This document shows positions 46,555 to 57,389 of a stretch of 64,000 nucleotides of DNA, piece after piece; position 1 is the first letter of the stretch; each line of letters starts with the position of its first letter. Location: contig CM055821.1 in the NCBI GenBank assembly GCA_029582265.1, positions 42,847,694 to 42,911,693 of the forward strand, in the 5' to 3' direction. The notes beneath the pieces were generated by a model that saw only the letters and a list, made by a program, of their open reading frames with translations, did not search any database and was not told the origin of the DNA. The DNA is from Zoroaster sp. YZ-2022 (lineage: Eukaryota; Echinodermata; Asteroidea; Forcipulatida; Zoroasteridae). A program made the translations under genes and the position numbers.

Positions 46555-46960
46555 CGTAAAGCAAAGAAAAAGAAAAAGAGACAAGAAATTAAAACCAATA
46601 CCATTCAATTTAGATCAGCTTAGAGTATGTAATAAGAAATATTTTTTTACCGTTTAAAAGAAAGTATAGTAAAATAGATTACATTAACGCGATAAAAAGA
46701 GCGTATTATGAACAACAAAAACAAAAAGAAAAGAAAAAGATGTCAAGAAAATATTTTGCACGAGTTAATAAAACAAGATTGGGTGAACTTGTAGAGTATG
46801 TAAGAAGAAATAATATTATTTTACCAATTAACGGTTCTGGTAAAAGAAGAGGAGAGATTATTTATAAAAAAAAGAGGCTACATTAACGCGATAAAAAGAG
46901 CGTATTATGAAGAGTTGAGAGAATGGGAAATTCCACCAAAGATTATAGCTCTAGCTTAGC
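46555..46960 (+). pseudogene. HeH-like repeat units 2 and 3
   Basis: Two more copies of the motif seen at 43990 are present: a degraded one (YINAIKRAYYE near 46681-46712) and a better one, LGELVEYVRRNNIILPINGS, followed by YINAIKRAYYEELREWEIPP. They lie where the polymerase catalytic domain should be, so the deletion joined polymerase to this segment. Lysine-rich linkers (KEKEKE) surround them. Confidence 0.7.
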
Positions 46961-46987
46961 GGTACTCCTAGCGTCGTAGACGGTATG

Positions 46988-48399
46988 CTATTTTCTAATA
47001 GGAGGATTTTCCGTATTTGGCGGTACAATTTGTAATTCTTCTTTTACAAAACTACGCGCGGGACCTTTTTCTAAAAATATAAGAAAGGTTAATGAGGAGC
47101 TTTTATCGTTTCCTCGAATGGTATAAATGTTTATACTCCATATTGGATCGGTTGCGCGACGTCTCGTATCTTTTCGACTTCACCAGGTGCGTATAAATAT
47201 CTAACTAACGCGTTTAAAGCGATTCTTTTTCTTTTTTAGCTACAACGCTACGCCGCGAATGCGCTGGTGAGGCTTGATTTTGCTCAACGAGTTTTAGCTT
47301 AATCGCATCTTTAGGTTTTAAATTTATAAGTCTAGTCGTTTCGTTGTTTAATGCTTTTACTACCAACGGTAATCTTTTAACCCATACTCTTGATCGTTCA
47401 TCCGTTAACATTTCTTGACCGTATTGATGAGAAATCAATCTTTCGGCTAACGTTCTGTTAAATCGTTCTACAATACCTTGTGCTCTATGATGTCCAGCTT
47501 CGCTTCTTTGAACTATTACATTATGTTTACTCATTAATGTATTAACGCTCGCCATAAATTCTTTTCCTGGATCAACTTTAAAAATTTTAGGCCAATAATA
47601 ATAATAATAATAATGTGTGGATTTATATAGCGCACGTATCCACCAACTAAGTGGTGCTCAAGGCGCATTATATTATTATCCTTGCTCATAAGGCTCATAA
47701 GGCTCATAAATCATTCCTGAAACCATCTCAGCTCCCTGGGGAGTATACAGCTCCCTGGGGAGTATACAGCTCAATTGCTGCCATTTCTAGCGCATATAGA
47801 GCAAACCAACTCTGCCTTCACAGGTACCCATTTAACCCCTGGGTGGAGAGAAGCAATTATGATTAAGTGTCACGGCCGTGGTTCGAACCCACATTCTGTT
47901 GCTAACACCAGAACTTGAATCCGGTAAGCTAGACCGCTCGGCCACGACACTACACTATTTACCGTTAACAAAGAACGTTTATAATTTTTTTCAAACGCTA
48001 CACCAACTTGCGCCGCGGTTTTATCGATTAACGGTTCCGCTTCTTTATACCTACTCGCTTCATCAACGACGGTTAACGCGTACTTGTATTTTTAATATTT
48101 TTTTTTCCTTTTCCGATTGTATCGTGAGGAAGAAATAATAAATCTGCTTGATGAACCTCGTTTGGTTTTTCTTGACTCGAGTTTGAACTGGTCGGTCTAG
48201 GAATATATTTAGGATACGGTAAATACATTTGCCACAGTGCTTGCTTTTTTATCCAACTTGAAACTAATTTTTTTGAAATTTTAGTTTCTTGAGCTAATTT
48301 ATTAATCGCGGATAATCCTTTCCAATATCCTTTTGGACTATAATACACGTTAACTTGGACTATAATACATGTTAACTTTTGTCTCGTTTGTTTATCCAT
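46988..48399 (-). pseudogene. Polinton integrase (retroviral-type DDE), split by a SINE
   Basis: It starts MDKQTRQKLTCIIVQVN at 48399. The rve core has EVHQADLLFLP (first D), VDPGKEFMASVN (second D) and AQGIVERFNRTLAERL (E), a complete D,D-35-E set. The C-terminal part (VEKIRDV, WSINIYTIRGND, then FLEKGPARSFVKEELQIVPP) runs to a stop at 46988-46990. Frameshifts lie near 48075 and 47214, and a SINE occupies 47593-47955 between the first and second catalytic aspartates. Its role is insertion of the element into the host genome. Confidence 0.95.
47593..47955 (-). mobile_element. tRNA-derived SINE inserted in the integrase gene
   Basis: Minus-strand head: GTGTCGTGGCCGAGCGGTCT (A box) and GTGGGTTCGAACCACGG (B box), a Leu/Ser-like type II tRNA head. 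The body has a duplicated ACTCCCCAGGGAGCTG unit. The 3' end, TTGAGCACC, GGTGGATACGTGCGCTATA then (TTA)n, resembles the tail of the window's LINE (CTCAAGGCGC, TATCCACC). This suggests that the SINE borrows the LINE's machinery. Confidence 0.92.
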
Positions 48400-48421
48400 T
48401 TTTTTTAATTTATAAATATAA

Positions 48422-48667
48422 TTATTCTGTTAAATTCGTTGGCGGTGTAATTTTAGCCGGTAACCCCATTTTAACTAACCACGTTTCCGTCATTAGCGCT
48501 AACCCGACCGTTGTAGTCAGTTTTAGACCGTCTTTTATATCTAGTTTATCTAAATTGGGTGTATTTATATTACCACCCATACTATAAAGAACGGTTAAAA
48601 TTCCTATAACTGCGCCGTGATAAGCTGAATTGATAATTCCGTTCGTATCTATCATCGGTGAAGACAT
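48422..48667 (-). CDS. Small Polinton membrane protein
   Basis: An intact 81-residue frame starts MSSPMIDTNGIINSAYHGAV. A hydrophobic helix (AVIGILTVLYSMGG) is followed by a second moderately hydrophobic segment (TTTVGLALMTETWLV). A TATA-like ATTATAAAAT abuts the start codon. Proteins of this shape sit next to integrase and capsid genes in other animal Polintons. Function unknown; a virion membrane component is a guess. Confidence 0.65.
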   Translation of the reverse strand: MSSPMIDTNGIINSAYHGAVIGILTVLYSMGGNINTPNLDKLDIKDGLKLTTTVGLALMTETWLVKMGLPAKITPPTNLTE

Positions 48668-48711
48668 ATTTTATAATTTAATATTAAAATATTTTTTTAT
48701 TTTAAACATTT

Positions 48712-49132
48712 TTATTCCATTTCAAAAGCATCACTTTGCTCGGCGTAGGTTTCTTTTTCTATGCTACCTAGCATACCACTAGAAGGTATTAAAATTGGTG
48801 TTGGTTGCTCAAAAGTTTTTTTTCAGCCATTGTTTCTGAAGGTAGCGCATTTGCGGCGTAGCGCTGTTTATTTGAGTTTAAATAAATGTAATATATAATA
48901 CCTCCAACGGCTAAAGCCCCTAACGCGATGTAAAGATTTTTGCTAGTAAAAAGTCCAACACTAGCTGCTGACGCCGTGCTAGCTGACGCTGAGTTGACAA
49001 AATTCGTTTGATTTTCGTTCTTTTTAGCGCTAGCGAGTAATTGTTTTTTCTTTTTATTAAGTTCGGCGAGTCTTTTACCAGCTTTAACTCTATTTGGATT
49101 TTTGTACCGTTAATCGGTGTGTTTCGTGACAT
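48712..49132 (-). pseudogene. Polinton basic/alanine-rich protein with one TM helix, frameshifted
   Basis: It starts MSRNTPINGTK at 49132. After a one-base shift near 49090 the conserved reading gives GKRLAELNKKKKQLLASAKK, an Ala/Ser linker and the TM helix YIALGALAVGGIIYYIYL. A second shift near 48825 restores a tail that includes LIPSSGMLGSIEKE and ends at 48712. The basic patch followed by a membrane helix suggests a virion or membrane role; no family name is certain. Confidence 0.65.
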
Positions 49133-49751
49133 GATTTATCACTTTCGCTGATGGCGCTTTTGCTGATGGTGTTATTGTCGTCACCTCTTCCTCTGATTGC
49201 TGCTCCATTCTCTTTATTATCTAAACAAGATTCTTGTTTTTTCTTTAAATGTTTCCCAGTAATTAGTATCGCTACCATTGGTGCTAACATTATTCCAAAT
49301 TTATAGTATATTTCGCATAATATCTGAGAAAGAGCGCTCGAAATGATTGGATCTTTTTCTAAATCTGAAACTAATTCACCTTTGTCATCAATTTCAAAAT
49401 GATATCCCATTAAATCAATCGAGTTTAAACTTGATTCTAATGCGTTCGCATACAGAGTTAAAATGGAGCTACCTAATGAAGATATCATTTCATGTCCTAA
49501 TTTTGCTTCATATTGTGTGTATAATTTATCTTGCTCAACATTAGACAAAGCTTTAATGTCACAGACAGAATACTCTTTACCGAAATATTTTTTCGAGTTT
49601 CCTCCAGCAATGACAGCAAGAAGCCGATCCGTGTGATTTTTTTTTCTTCATTAGCTGTTATGCTAGGTAAGCTAGACGGGGAAATTTCATTAGCTGGCGC
49701 TATGCTAGGAGTTGTTGACTCTTCAATTAAAAATTTTTCAACTTCTTCCAT
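49090..49751 (-). pseudogene. Conserved Polinton protein of unknown function, frameshifted
   Basis: The N-terminal frame 49751-49630 (MEEVEKFLIEESTTPSIAPA) is acidic and proline/serine-rich. The main frame from about 49590 reads KEYSVCDIKALSNVEQDKLY, LGHEMISSLGSSILTLYANA and SALSQILCEIYYKFGIMLAP, ending in a helical membrane-like stretch (VAILITGKH) and a charged tail. Its end overlaps the start of the next gene (49132). Function unknown. Confidence 0.65.
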
Positions 49752-49803
49752 TATTATATAATACCTATTTTTTAATTTATAAATTTTATTTAAAAAATAT
49801 TTT

Positions 49804-49876
49804 ATACAAGTAACCTACAAGTAACCTACAAGTAACCTACAAGTAACCTACAAGTAACCTACAAGTAACCTACTCA
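49804..49876. repeat. 11-bp tandem repeat
   Basis: About six copies of ACAAGTAACCT lie in the spacer between the ATPase stop and the next gene's promoter region. They could be a slippage product; no function is apparent. Confidence 0.95.
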
Positions 49877-49882
49877 TGTATC

Positions 49883-50482
49883 TCATAATCGGTAGGTTGT
49901 TTTTAATAACGACTTACTATGTTTGACTCGTTTTAATTTTTCATTTACTTGCATTCTCAACTCTTTAGTCGGTATGACATCATTTTCTCGAAGACATAGC
50001 TCGAATGAGTCTCTATCTTTACAATAAAATATACACACCCACTTTAGTTGTTCTCTAAAGCTTTTCATTACGCTATTATATTTTTGCGAAAGAATCCAAC
50101 AGCTGTGGTTAACGTGTCTACCGCTAAAGGCTAATTGAGTAATCATACATTTATTTACGTCGTTGTATTTTTTATACTGCAATTCTTTTCTCGCGCTACA
50201 GTCATCGATGATAAACGTTTCATCACCTTTGAATACTTTGCTATAAATTTCTATCGCTTTATTTAATGATAAATTTTGTAAATCGTCAACGAGCACTCGC
50301 TCGTCATTCCAAATCCATTTTCTATTTCGATAAGTGAGATTTACCGCGAGGGTCGGGCATAATATAACGATGTATTCAAAATATTTATAATATTCTTTTT
50401 GCAATAGATTTAAAACAAATTCAGTTTTTCCGCATCCAGTTTGTCCACAAATTAAAGCGGCGCGCGGATATTTTGGCAACAT
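49883..50482 (-). CDS. Polinton genome-packaging ATPase (FtsK/HerA type), intact
   Basis: This 199-residue frame has no break. Walker A is ICGQTGCGKTEF (residues 11-22) and Walker B is ETFIIDDCSA (about 92-101). A sensor-like strand, LAFSGRHVNHSCWILSQKYN, follows. In Polintons and related DNA viruses this ATPase pumps the genome into the capsid. The start follows the capsid gene stop by only a few bases, implying joint expression. It is the best-preserved core gene here. Confidence 0.95.
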   Translation of the reverse strand: MLPKYPRAALICGQTGCGKTEFVLNLLQKEYYKYFEYIVILCPTLAVNLTYRNRKWIWNDERVLVDDLQNLSLNKAIEIYSKVFKGDETFIIDDCSARKELQYKKYNDVNKCMITQLAFSGRHVNHSCWILSQKYNSVMKSFREQLKWVCIFYCKDRDSFELCLRENDVIPTKELRMQVNEKLKRVKHSKSLLKTTYRL

Positions 50483-50490
50483 GGTTTTTA

Positions 50491-51759
50491 TTAATATACC
50501 ACAGAATCAAATCGTCCATTTTTGATATTGAGTTGCGCGTCCATAATAATAAAAGTGAACATGTATAATTCACCCGCGGATTCTACTTGTTTTTCTATTT
50601 GAATAGTAATTCCTTCGGATAAGTGTTGTACTTTTCTTCCACTTCCGTGTACAGAATTGTCATCGCTGCTTCTCATATCTAAAAACAATCCGTATTTATT
50701 GAGTAAATAATCAGCTTGTTTCATACTCGATAAACTTAAAGCTTTGGTAACTCGCATAGCGTGTTCTTTACTCGAATCTCCAAAATATTTTTGAATTTCT
50801 TCCCAGTGTTGATATCTACGCATCCCTTGCGCGTAGAGTTGATTGGGAACTCCTTCTACCGTGATAGAAACTTTATCGATTTTTGGACATCAAATTTCCA
50901 CGTTTCTTTTACGTCGGGCTCTTTGAATAAAAGTAATATTCCTTTCATGCTTCTCGCGGGAGTGTTTAGATTTATAGTCCACGTTGGATCTCTCTTGTTG
51001 TATTGTTGTACACTGTCTCAAAACTCTATCGTACAATATCACCAACTTGTTATTATATATATTGTTATCGTTTGAGTGAGTTCTGGTATATGAACGACTT
51101 CATATTCTAAAGAAATTCCGCTTATAATATATCTCGCATTATCGTCCGTGCTTTTAATTACTTTATTAAAAGCATTAAACTCGAGTTCATAACTCAACCT
51201 ATCTCCCATCCCCGATTGATAAAAGGTTGATGATCGGTTAATAATTCAAAATCGAGTGGAATGTAATATCTATTTTTAAACGCATCCGCGATTGCTTTAT
51301 CTTTTCCTCCGTTAGCGCTGGGAACAGCGTCGCTGGCTTCTACTCTTAATTTACTCACGTTCTCTCTTTCAATTCCTTGGTACGCTAGATTATCTCGTTG
51401 ATCTTTCGTTAACCACTCGTCTTTATAACAATTGAACACGTCCGCATCGTGTAAAGAAAACACTTCATTTCCCTCCATTTTAATAGTTATTTTTTTTACG
51501 ATAGCTCTCCCCAAATTATGTACGATCGTTCTTGTATCATCGCTGGAAGACTCGAGTTGAATATTGAAAGCTAATCTAACCGTACCCGGAACGATAACGT
51601 CGTGTCTTCCTAAATTTTGAAATTTAATCGACAACAATTGATTTTCTGTAATTGTGCTCGGGTTGTTTGTAATGACAACTTTTGTCGCGCTCCTTTAAAA
51701 CCAAAAGGTTCTCTTAACATTCTGTGTGGATTTAATACATCTCCGTAGGTGATTGGCAT
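50491..51759 (-). pseudogene. Polinton major capsid protein (double jelly roll), frameshifted
   Basis: The start, MPITYGDVLNPHRMLREPFG, is at 51759. The first jelly roll includes FQNLGRHDVIVPGTVRLAF, NLGRAIVKKITIKMEGNEVF and AFKNRYYIPLDFELL. After frame changes near 51700, 51195 and 51065-50885, the second jelly roll contains LVILYDRVLRQ, TINLNTPARSMKGILLLF and AQGMRRYQHWEEIQKYFGDS, ending VESAGELYMFTFIIMDAQL near 50491. Size (about 420 residues) and motif order fit the MCPs of invertebrate Polintons. It lies directly upstream of the ATPase. Confidence 0.93.
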
Positions 51760-51771
51760 ATTTTATACTAT
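51760..51771 (-). promoter_or_regulatory. TATA-like motif abutting the capsid start codon
   Basis: The minus strand reads TAGTATAAAAT directly before ATG. The same AT-rich pattern precedes most Polinton starts in the window (see findings). Promoter function is inferred from position and recurrence only. Confidence 0.5.
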
Positions 51772-51826
51772 AGACAATATTTTATTATTTAAAAAATATT
51801 TTATTTAGTCGAATAATAAATTAAAA

Positions 51827-52283
51827 ATGGTATCGACAGCGATGATGATAGGAGGTGCGGTTGTAAACGCGTTAGCATTTACTGGATCAAATTTTTATTT
51901 TCCAGTTTCCGTTCCAACGATGCTGAAAAAGAACGAAAGAGGCACGATTTAGCGCTAGAACAACTTACGAGAGCGAGAGACGAGTGGTAAAAAAAAACGA
52001 GAAAAATATCTAGACTATTTAAACGAACGCTTGCAAAAAGAATCGAAAGCTGTAAAAACTTTTAACGATATTGATGAAGCGATGAATGAATATTATAAAA
52101 TGTAACCGGAACTAATTTTGATTTACCAAACGATTTATACGACGAACCTAAACTAGAGGATTTTTATACTCCTAGCGAAGATCAAAAAACGAGAGAATTT
52201 ATATTCATTATTTTAGGTATGAGCGTAGTAGGCTTTGCCAGTTATAAATTATTTAAAAAAAGATTAAATGGCGTCATTGTAAA
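51827..52283 (+). pseudogene. Polinton membrane/coiled-coil protein, frameshifted
   Basis: It starts MVSTAMMIGGAVVNALAFTG, a hydrophobic N-terminus. Other frames then supply a charged coiled-coil-like stretch (DLALEQLTRARDEW near 51940-51990) and a C-terminal membrane helix, EFIFIILGMSVVGFASYKLF (52195-52254). At least three frame breaks. It is divergently transcribed from the capsid gene. Two membrane segments around a coiled coil suggest a virion or membrane protein. Confidence 0.65.
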
Positions 52284-52439
52284 ATGGCGGAAGGAGGATT
52301 CGAAATGGAAGATTTTCCACCGACGATGGAGCCAGAGAATCAAGAACAACTAGATATAAGTTTTTGTCACAACAAAAACAAGGTGTTCGGTTGAAGTTAA
52401 AATGGTTACGTCATCAATTCGAAGTGTTGGAGAAGTCAA

Positions 52440-53775
52440 ATGTTAACGTCTGTTGAAGTTCTCGCGAGAAGTTTATTTGAATACAATACAATTCTGAATT
52501 TAGAAATTATTTTAATATTCAACTTTGACTTCCGGTTTGGACAGGAAGTAAGGTCAAATTGGGGTCACCTTTGTGTAAATACTTTTGACAATTAACAATC
52601 TGTACAATGGTACAAAAATGTCAATTTACCTCCTGTGGTTGTTGAGATATGATTTTTTTTAAATATAAACTTTCACTTCCGGTTTGGACAGGAAGTAAGG
52701 TCAAATGGGGTATAAATATTTTTTGACAATTAACGATCTGTATAATGGTACAAAATTTGTGAATTTACCTCATGTGGTTGTTGAGATATGATTTTTGAAA
52801 ATATTAAACTTTGACTTCCGGTTTGGACAGGAAGTAAGGTCAAATTAGGTCACCTTTGTGTACATATTTTTCGACAATTAACAATCTGTATAATGGTTCA
52901 AAAATTGTGAATTTACCTCTTGTGGTTGTTGAGATATGATTTTTTTTAAATATTAAACTTTGACTTCCGGTTTGGACAGGAAGTAAGGTCAAATTAGGCT
53001 CACCTTTTTGTAAATATTTTTCGACAATTAACGATCTGTACAATGGTACAAAAATTGTGAATTTAGCTCTTGTGGTTGTTGAGATATGATTTTTTAAAAT
53101 GTTAAACTTTGACTTCCGGTTTGGACAGGAAGTAAGGTCAAATTGGGGTCACCTTTGTGTAAATATTTTTCGACAATTAACAATCTGTATAATGGTACAA
53201 AAATTTTGAATTTACCTCTTGTGGTTGTTGAGATATTATTTTTTGTAAATATTAAACTTTGACTTCCGGTTTGGACAGGAAGTAAGGTCAAATTGGGGTC
53301 ACCTTTTTGTAAATATTTTTTGACAATTAACGATCTGTACAATGGTACAAAAATTGTGAATTTACCTCTTGTGGTTGTTGAGATATGATTTTTTTTAAAT
53401 GTTAAACTTTGACTTCCGGTTTGGACAGGAAGTAAGGTCAAATTGGGGGTCATGTTTTTGTAAATATTTTTCGACAATTAACAATCTATACAATAGTGCA
53501 AAAAATGTCCATTTACCTGTTGTGGTTGTTGAGATATGATTTTTTTCAATATTAAACTTTGACTTCCGGTTTGGACAGGAAGTAAGGTCAAATCGGTCTG
53601 TACAATGGTACAAAAATTGTGAATTTACCTCTTGTGGTTGTTGAGATGGGTTTTTTTTAAATATTAAACTTTGACTTCCGGTTTGGATAGGAAGTAAGGC
53701 CAAATTGGGGTCATCTTTTGTAAATATCTTTTGACAATTAGCGATCTGTACAATGGTACAAAATTGGTGAATGCA
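52440..53775. repeat. Satellite array, ~130-150-bp unit, about nine copies
   Basis: Each unit contains TTGACTTCCGGTTTGGACAG then GAAGTAAGGTCAAATTGGGG, TTTTTCGACAATTAACAATC and TTGTGGTTGTTGAGATATGA. Units begin near 52525, 52672, 52808, 52963, 53107, 53260, 53408, 53555 and 53670. Two are shortened. Minus-strand open frames across it repeat PNLTLLPVQTGSQSL and are not genes. Confidence 0.95.
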
Positions 53776-54569
53776 GTAAATCACTAGTTAATGTTAATTT
53801 GTGCACAAACTGAAGATTTTTGGAGCCACAAAAATTACAAAATATGGCATAAAATTTCTTCTGAAAAATTGCCATAACCTTAACAACTGAATTTTCCTAT
53901 CCTTATTTATATTCTAAATACATTTTGGTGACATCTGTTCATATTTTGTTAGAAAACTGGAGTTGTTTACTGTCCAAAGTATGTTCACGTAGCCCCTACG
54001 TAGGCCTAACTAACGAGTAACGTTAAGTTAAACAGGTACAATGCAACGACGAACTCTGTAGTCCCTCTAAAGAAATGGCCTTTCTTCTATAAAAACACGA
54101 AGATAAATACAGGAAATCCTCTTAAAAATTAAATTCAAGATACCTACCCTTTATGACTGTATCTGTGTTGGCGATCCATTTGTACACGAAATACAGTAAC
54201 ACACTGTAACAAACAGTGCGCGTTGATTCGATTGTACATGGAGCTCCATTGTACCCAAAGATCGTTGGCAATCCATTTTCACACGAATTCCAAGACCTAA
54301 CACTAACAGCGTCGATTGTACATGGAGCTCCATTGTAACCAAAGATCGTGCAGCGCCGCGTATACATGTAGCTGCTTGATTCATGCAACGTAAGTGAAAC
54401 GTTTTAGCTAATATCTTTTGATTTATCGAAATTCGATATCTGATGACCTAATAATGACGTAACAAATTATGTTTCATCTACGTGTTATGTTCTAAGTATA
54501 TGCCAAGTTTCAAGTTCATATGAAGTTTGCAAGTATGTGTTTTTTTGTAGACAATCGATCCGGAAAAGA

Positions 54570-54628
54570 AGAAGAAGAAGAAGAAGAAGAAGAAGAAGGA
54601 GAAGAAAAAGAAAAAAAAAAAAAAAAAA
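54570..54628. repeat. GAA/A-rich microsatellite before the 3' hairpin
   Basis: (GAA)n is followed by a poly-A run immediately upstream of the terminal hairpin of the Helentron-like element. Confidence 0.9.
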
Positions 54629-55994
54629 CCGAACAATAACAATAGGTGTTTCGGGTGCATACCCGAACACCTAAAAAGCATTAGAAAATGAAATGTTTGA
54701 CGATATGTATCTCGACGATCAAGCTGAATTACAACAAAGGTTAAATAGATTAGTAGAAAAAGGTGGACCCGCATCGGAACCGCGGATAGACGTGCAAATA
54801 ACAAAACTATTGATTGAAAAATTAAGATTGAAATTAAAAAACGAGGGCTATTAATTAAAAGAATTACTCGAATACGAGCGGTTTCATCGATTAAAAGATG
54901 GTCTCTATTACGACAATGTCATGTTAACGCTTAAAAATAAACCAAATACTTTTGCCGCTACAAGTACGATAAAAACTAGAGCTGAAAAAGCTGGACACCC
55001 CGGCGTTGATTTTATTAGAAACCAGTTGGGTGTAATTAACCACGGTTTAAAAAAAGGAGGAATATCAAAAGAAATGCAAGAAAAAGCGGGCAAAGCATTA
55101 AAAAAGCTAGAAGCTCCGACGGTCGTTCTCGATAAAACACCTCTTCGTAGAGATATAACGCATGAGTTACCAACTACACAGCTACAAGAAGAGGATGGTA
55201 TTCAGCTAAGTGATGCGCAAGTAAATAATACAGTATCTACCGTTGAAGAATTTCTTGATGATCTCACCCAAGATGCATCAACTCGAGAGGAAATAAATTT
55301 GTATCGCGAAATAAGGGTTAACGCAGATCTTATGAAAACAATGCAAGGACACAAATTAAAATTTGAAGCTGAATTGTATGCATGAAACAAAGAATTAACG
55401 GCAGTTAGAGAAAGAATCGCTAAAAATGATATAGGAGATGAAAATGCAATGGAACAACTTGTACAACGAGAGCAAGAATTATTAGATGAAATATCTACGC
55501 TTAAAGAACAAATGTTCAAACTTGATTATGAGAATAGTAGCCAAATCAATAGAATAAAAGAAACGTTATATAGAATAAAAATATAGATGTAACGTTGGGC
55601 GAAAGAATTAAAACTTTATTTAGAGAACAAGGCGTAACGATTGTCAGTTTATTAACGGCCTTTAGTATAACCATCGCTTTTATAGTAGAATCAATCATAA
55701 ATGCTGTAAAACCTACACTACCACCCTCTCCACCCGCACCGCCTACACCGAGTAGCGGAGGCGTAAAAGAGTGGATACAAACAACTTTAAAAAATCTAAC
55801 GAATGTGCTAAAAAAAAATCGGAGAAAAAGCTTTAGCAGCTTTACCGGGGATAATAGGATCGATAGTAAGTTGGTTATTTACTACAATTTCAAAAGTAGT
55901 ATCATGGACGGCGGAACACGTGTGGCTTGCCTTAACCGGAGTAGGAGTTTTAATTTTAACCACTACAACGTTACCTCAACAACTCGTAAATAAC

Positions 55995-57316
55995 AATTAA
56001 GTCCTAATCCGGTAATAATCGCAAAACCGATAATTAATGCATTTTTTTCATCTTGGTGAGATGATGGAAGATTAGCTGGAACTATGCTATTATCTTCTTC
56101 ATCATCAATGCTCGTTAGTGGTTGTTTAGCTACTGTAGCTAAAGGTGCATCGTTAGCCCGTTGGTGTTGTACTAAGCTATCTAGCGCTACTGATGGTGCG
56201 TGTGTTGAATTTACATCTTGATTCAATCCTAGCTTAGCTAACGTTAAATCAGACGTTGCGATTAAAATATTATTGTTGTATCCCACGTATGTTCCAATTC
56301 GCATAGGCTATTCATATCGCTCGGTATCATGTATAATAAATCTCCAACGATAAAGTTCAATTGCGTCTTTATATCGGATAAAGAATCTTGATAGCGTTGA
56401 ATAGAATGTTGTAAATCTACCGGAGAGTCAATCTCAGCATCTAAAATGTTTAAAAATTGATGCTGCGCGTCTAAACCTGTTCCTGGCGTTAAAATGCCAC
56501 TTTTTGCTTGCACTTGAGCTCCTAATAACGCGTAAACGTACGTTCGTATAGAGTCATTAATTCGTTCTATTCCAACATCCGTAAAAGCTCGTTTGGTCTG
56601 AGGAGATTGCTCGATATAACCGATTGTAATATAATCTATGAAAGGCTTAAACTTTTGATCAGGAGAATCTTCAATGTCTTGGGAAAATTTCATAATCGGC
56701 GCATTTTTTATGATACACACCGTCGATAAAACGCGTAACATAGTTTTTACCTACTACGGGGTGCCACGCGTTATTTTTCCCAAGTATAAGCCGTACATAA
56801 ACCTCCCGAGTATTTGTCTAATCGTTGTTTCCAATTTGAATTTGGTAAAACGTGAAAATCATTACATAGTTTATTATACGCGCCAATGTCTATTGTTTGC
56901 AAATGCGTTCCAAAAATTTTGAAAAGATGCTGGACAGCTCATTTGTTTAAGTAATCGTCTCATTTGAAAATAAACGTGAAATTTAAAAAAAAACTTATTA
57001 TCGAGTTTGAATGAAACAAATATTTATAACTCACCCCACAACCCGCTGTACTACACCACGTTACAAAATTGATTTGATTTTGATGAAACTTTAACGGGCT
57101 ATAATTCCAATCATTTACGATTTCGTCGCTAGTCACGCGAGGTAACCTATATTTTTCAAAAAGATTATCGAGTTGTACATTAAAAAACTCTGTTTCATTA
57201 ACGTAAATATCTATAGTCGTTAAATCTCGAGAAGTAAAACTCGTTCTCGATGTAAAATTTCCAGATTGTAAATACCGTTTCGATAAATTACTCTGAAATG
57301 CTAATGGAAATGACAT
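55995..57316 (-). pseudogene. Conserved ~440-residue Polinton protein with C-terminal TM helix, frameshifted
   Basis: It starts MSFPLAFQSNLSKRYLQSGN at 57316. The first part runs to INFVTWCSTAGCG. After frame changes around 57010 and 56745 the next part is QTKRAFTDVGIERINDSIRT and YVYALLGAQVQAKSGILTPG (56741-56262). A further shift near 56300 leads to YNNNILIATSDLTLAKLGL, an acidic linker and the membrane segment NALIIGFAIITGLGL. These pieces occur in this order in other invertebrate Polintons, so they are treated as one gene. Role unknown; a minor virion protein is plausible. Confidence 0.75.
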
Positions 57317-57389
57317 TTTATTATATATTTTTATATAATTTTAATATAAAATATGCATCACACGATTAAAATTTAAAATTTAAATGATA

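Larger units (their letters stand above)
52361..54674. mobile_element. Helentron-like non-autonomous element with internal satellite
   Basis: The 5' end carries AGGTGTTCGG (52381-52390). The 3' end is a hairpin, AGGTGTTTCGGGT ... ACCCGAACACCTAA (54643-54674), whose arm is the exact inverse of that 5' motif. Between lie an array of about 130-150-bp tandem repeats and unique DNA. Sub-terminal inverted repeats, a 3' hairpin and a core of tandem repeats are features of Helentron-associated (HINE/pearl-like) elements. It interrupts the coiled-coil gene and has no rolling-circle protein of its own. Confidence 0.8.
52284..56000 (+). pseudogene. Large coiled-coil Polinton protein with C-terminal membrane helices, interrupted by a satellite element
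   Basis: It starts MAEGGFEMEDFPPTMEPENQ at 52284 and is cut near 52361 by a 2.3-kb insertion. It resumes at about 54690 (MYLDDQAELQQRLNRLVEKG), has a shift near 54855, continues 54921-55382 (RAEKAGHPGVDFIRNQLGV), then an in-frame TGA (55383-55385) followed by more coiled coil (QEKE-rich, to 55585). The last part, 55595-56000, reads TLGERIKTLFREQGVTIVSL and, after a shift in the A-run at 55811-55817, ALAALPGIIGSIVSWLF and ALTGVGVLILTTT. Proteins with this acidic-coil-LFREQG-membrane layout occur in other animal Polintons; function unknown. Confidence 0.75.

Noticed and set aside
47877..47955. Possible tRNA-Leu/Ser gene on the minus strand
   Set aside because: The A and B boxes are present, but the sequence runs on into a SINE body and tail; no proper acceptor stem closure was found.
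47651..48138. Two plus-strand open frames
   Set aside because: They lie across the SINE and the reverse of the integrase gene; shadows.
52840..53784. Minus-strand frames with repeated PNLTLLPVQTGSQSL
   Set aside because: Translation of the satellite units; no start, domain or conservation independent of the repeat.
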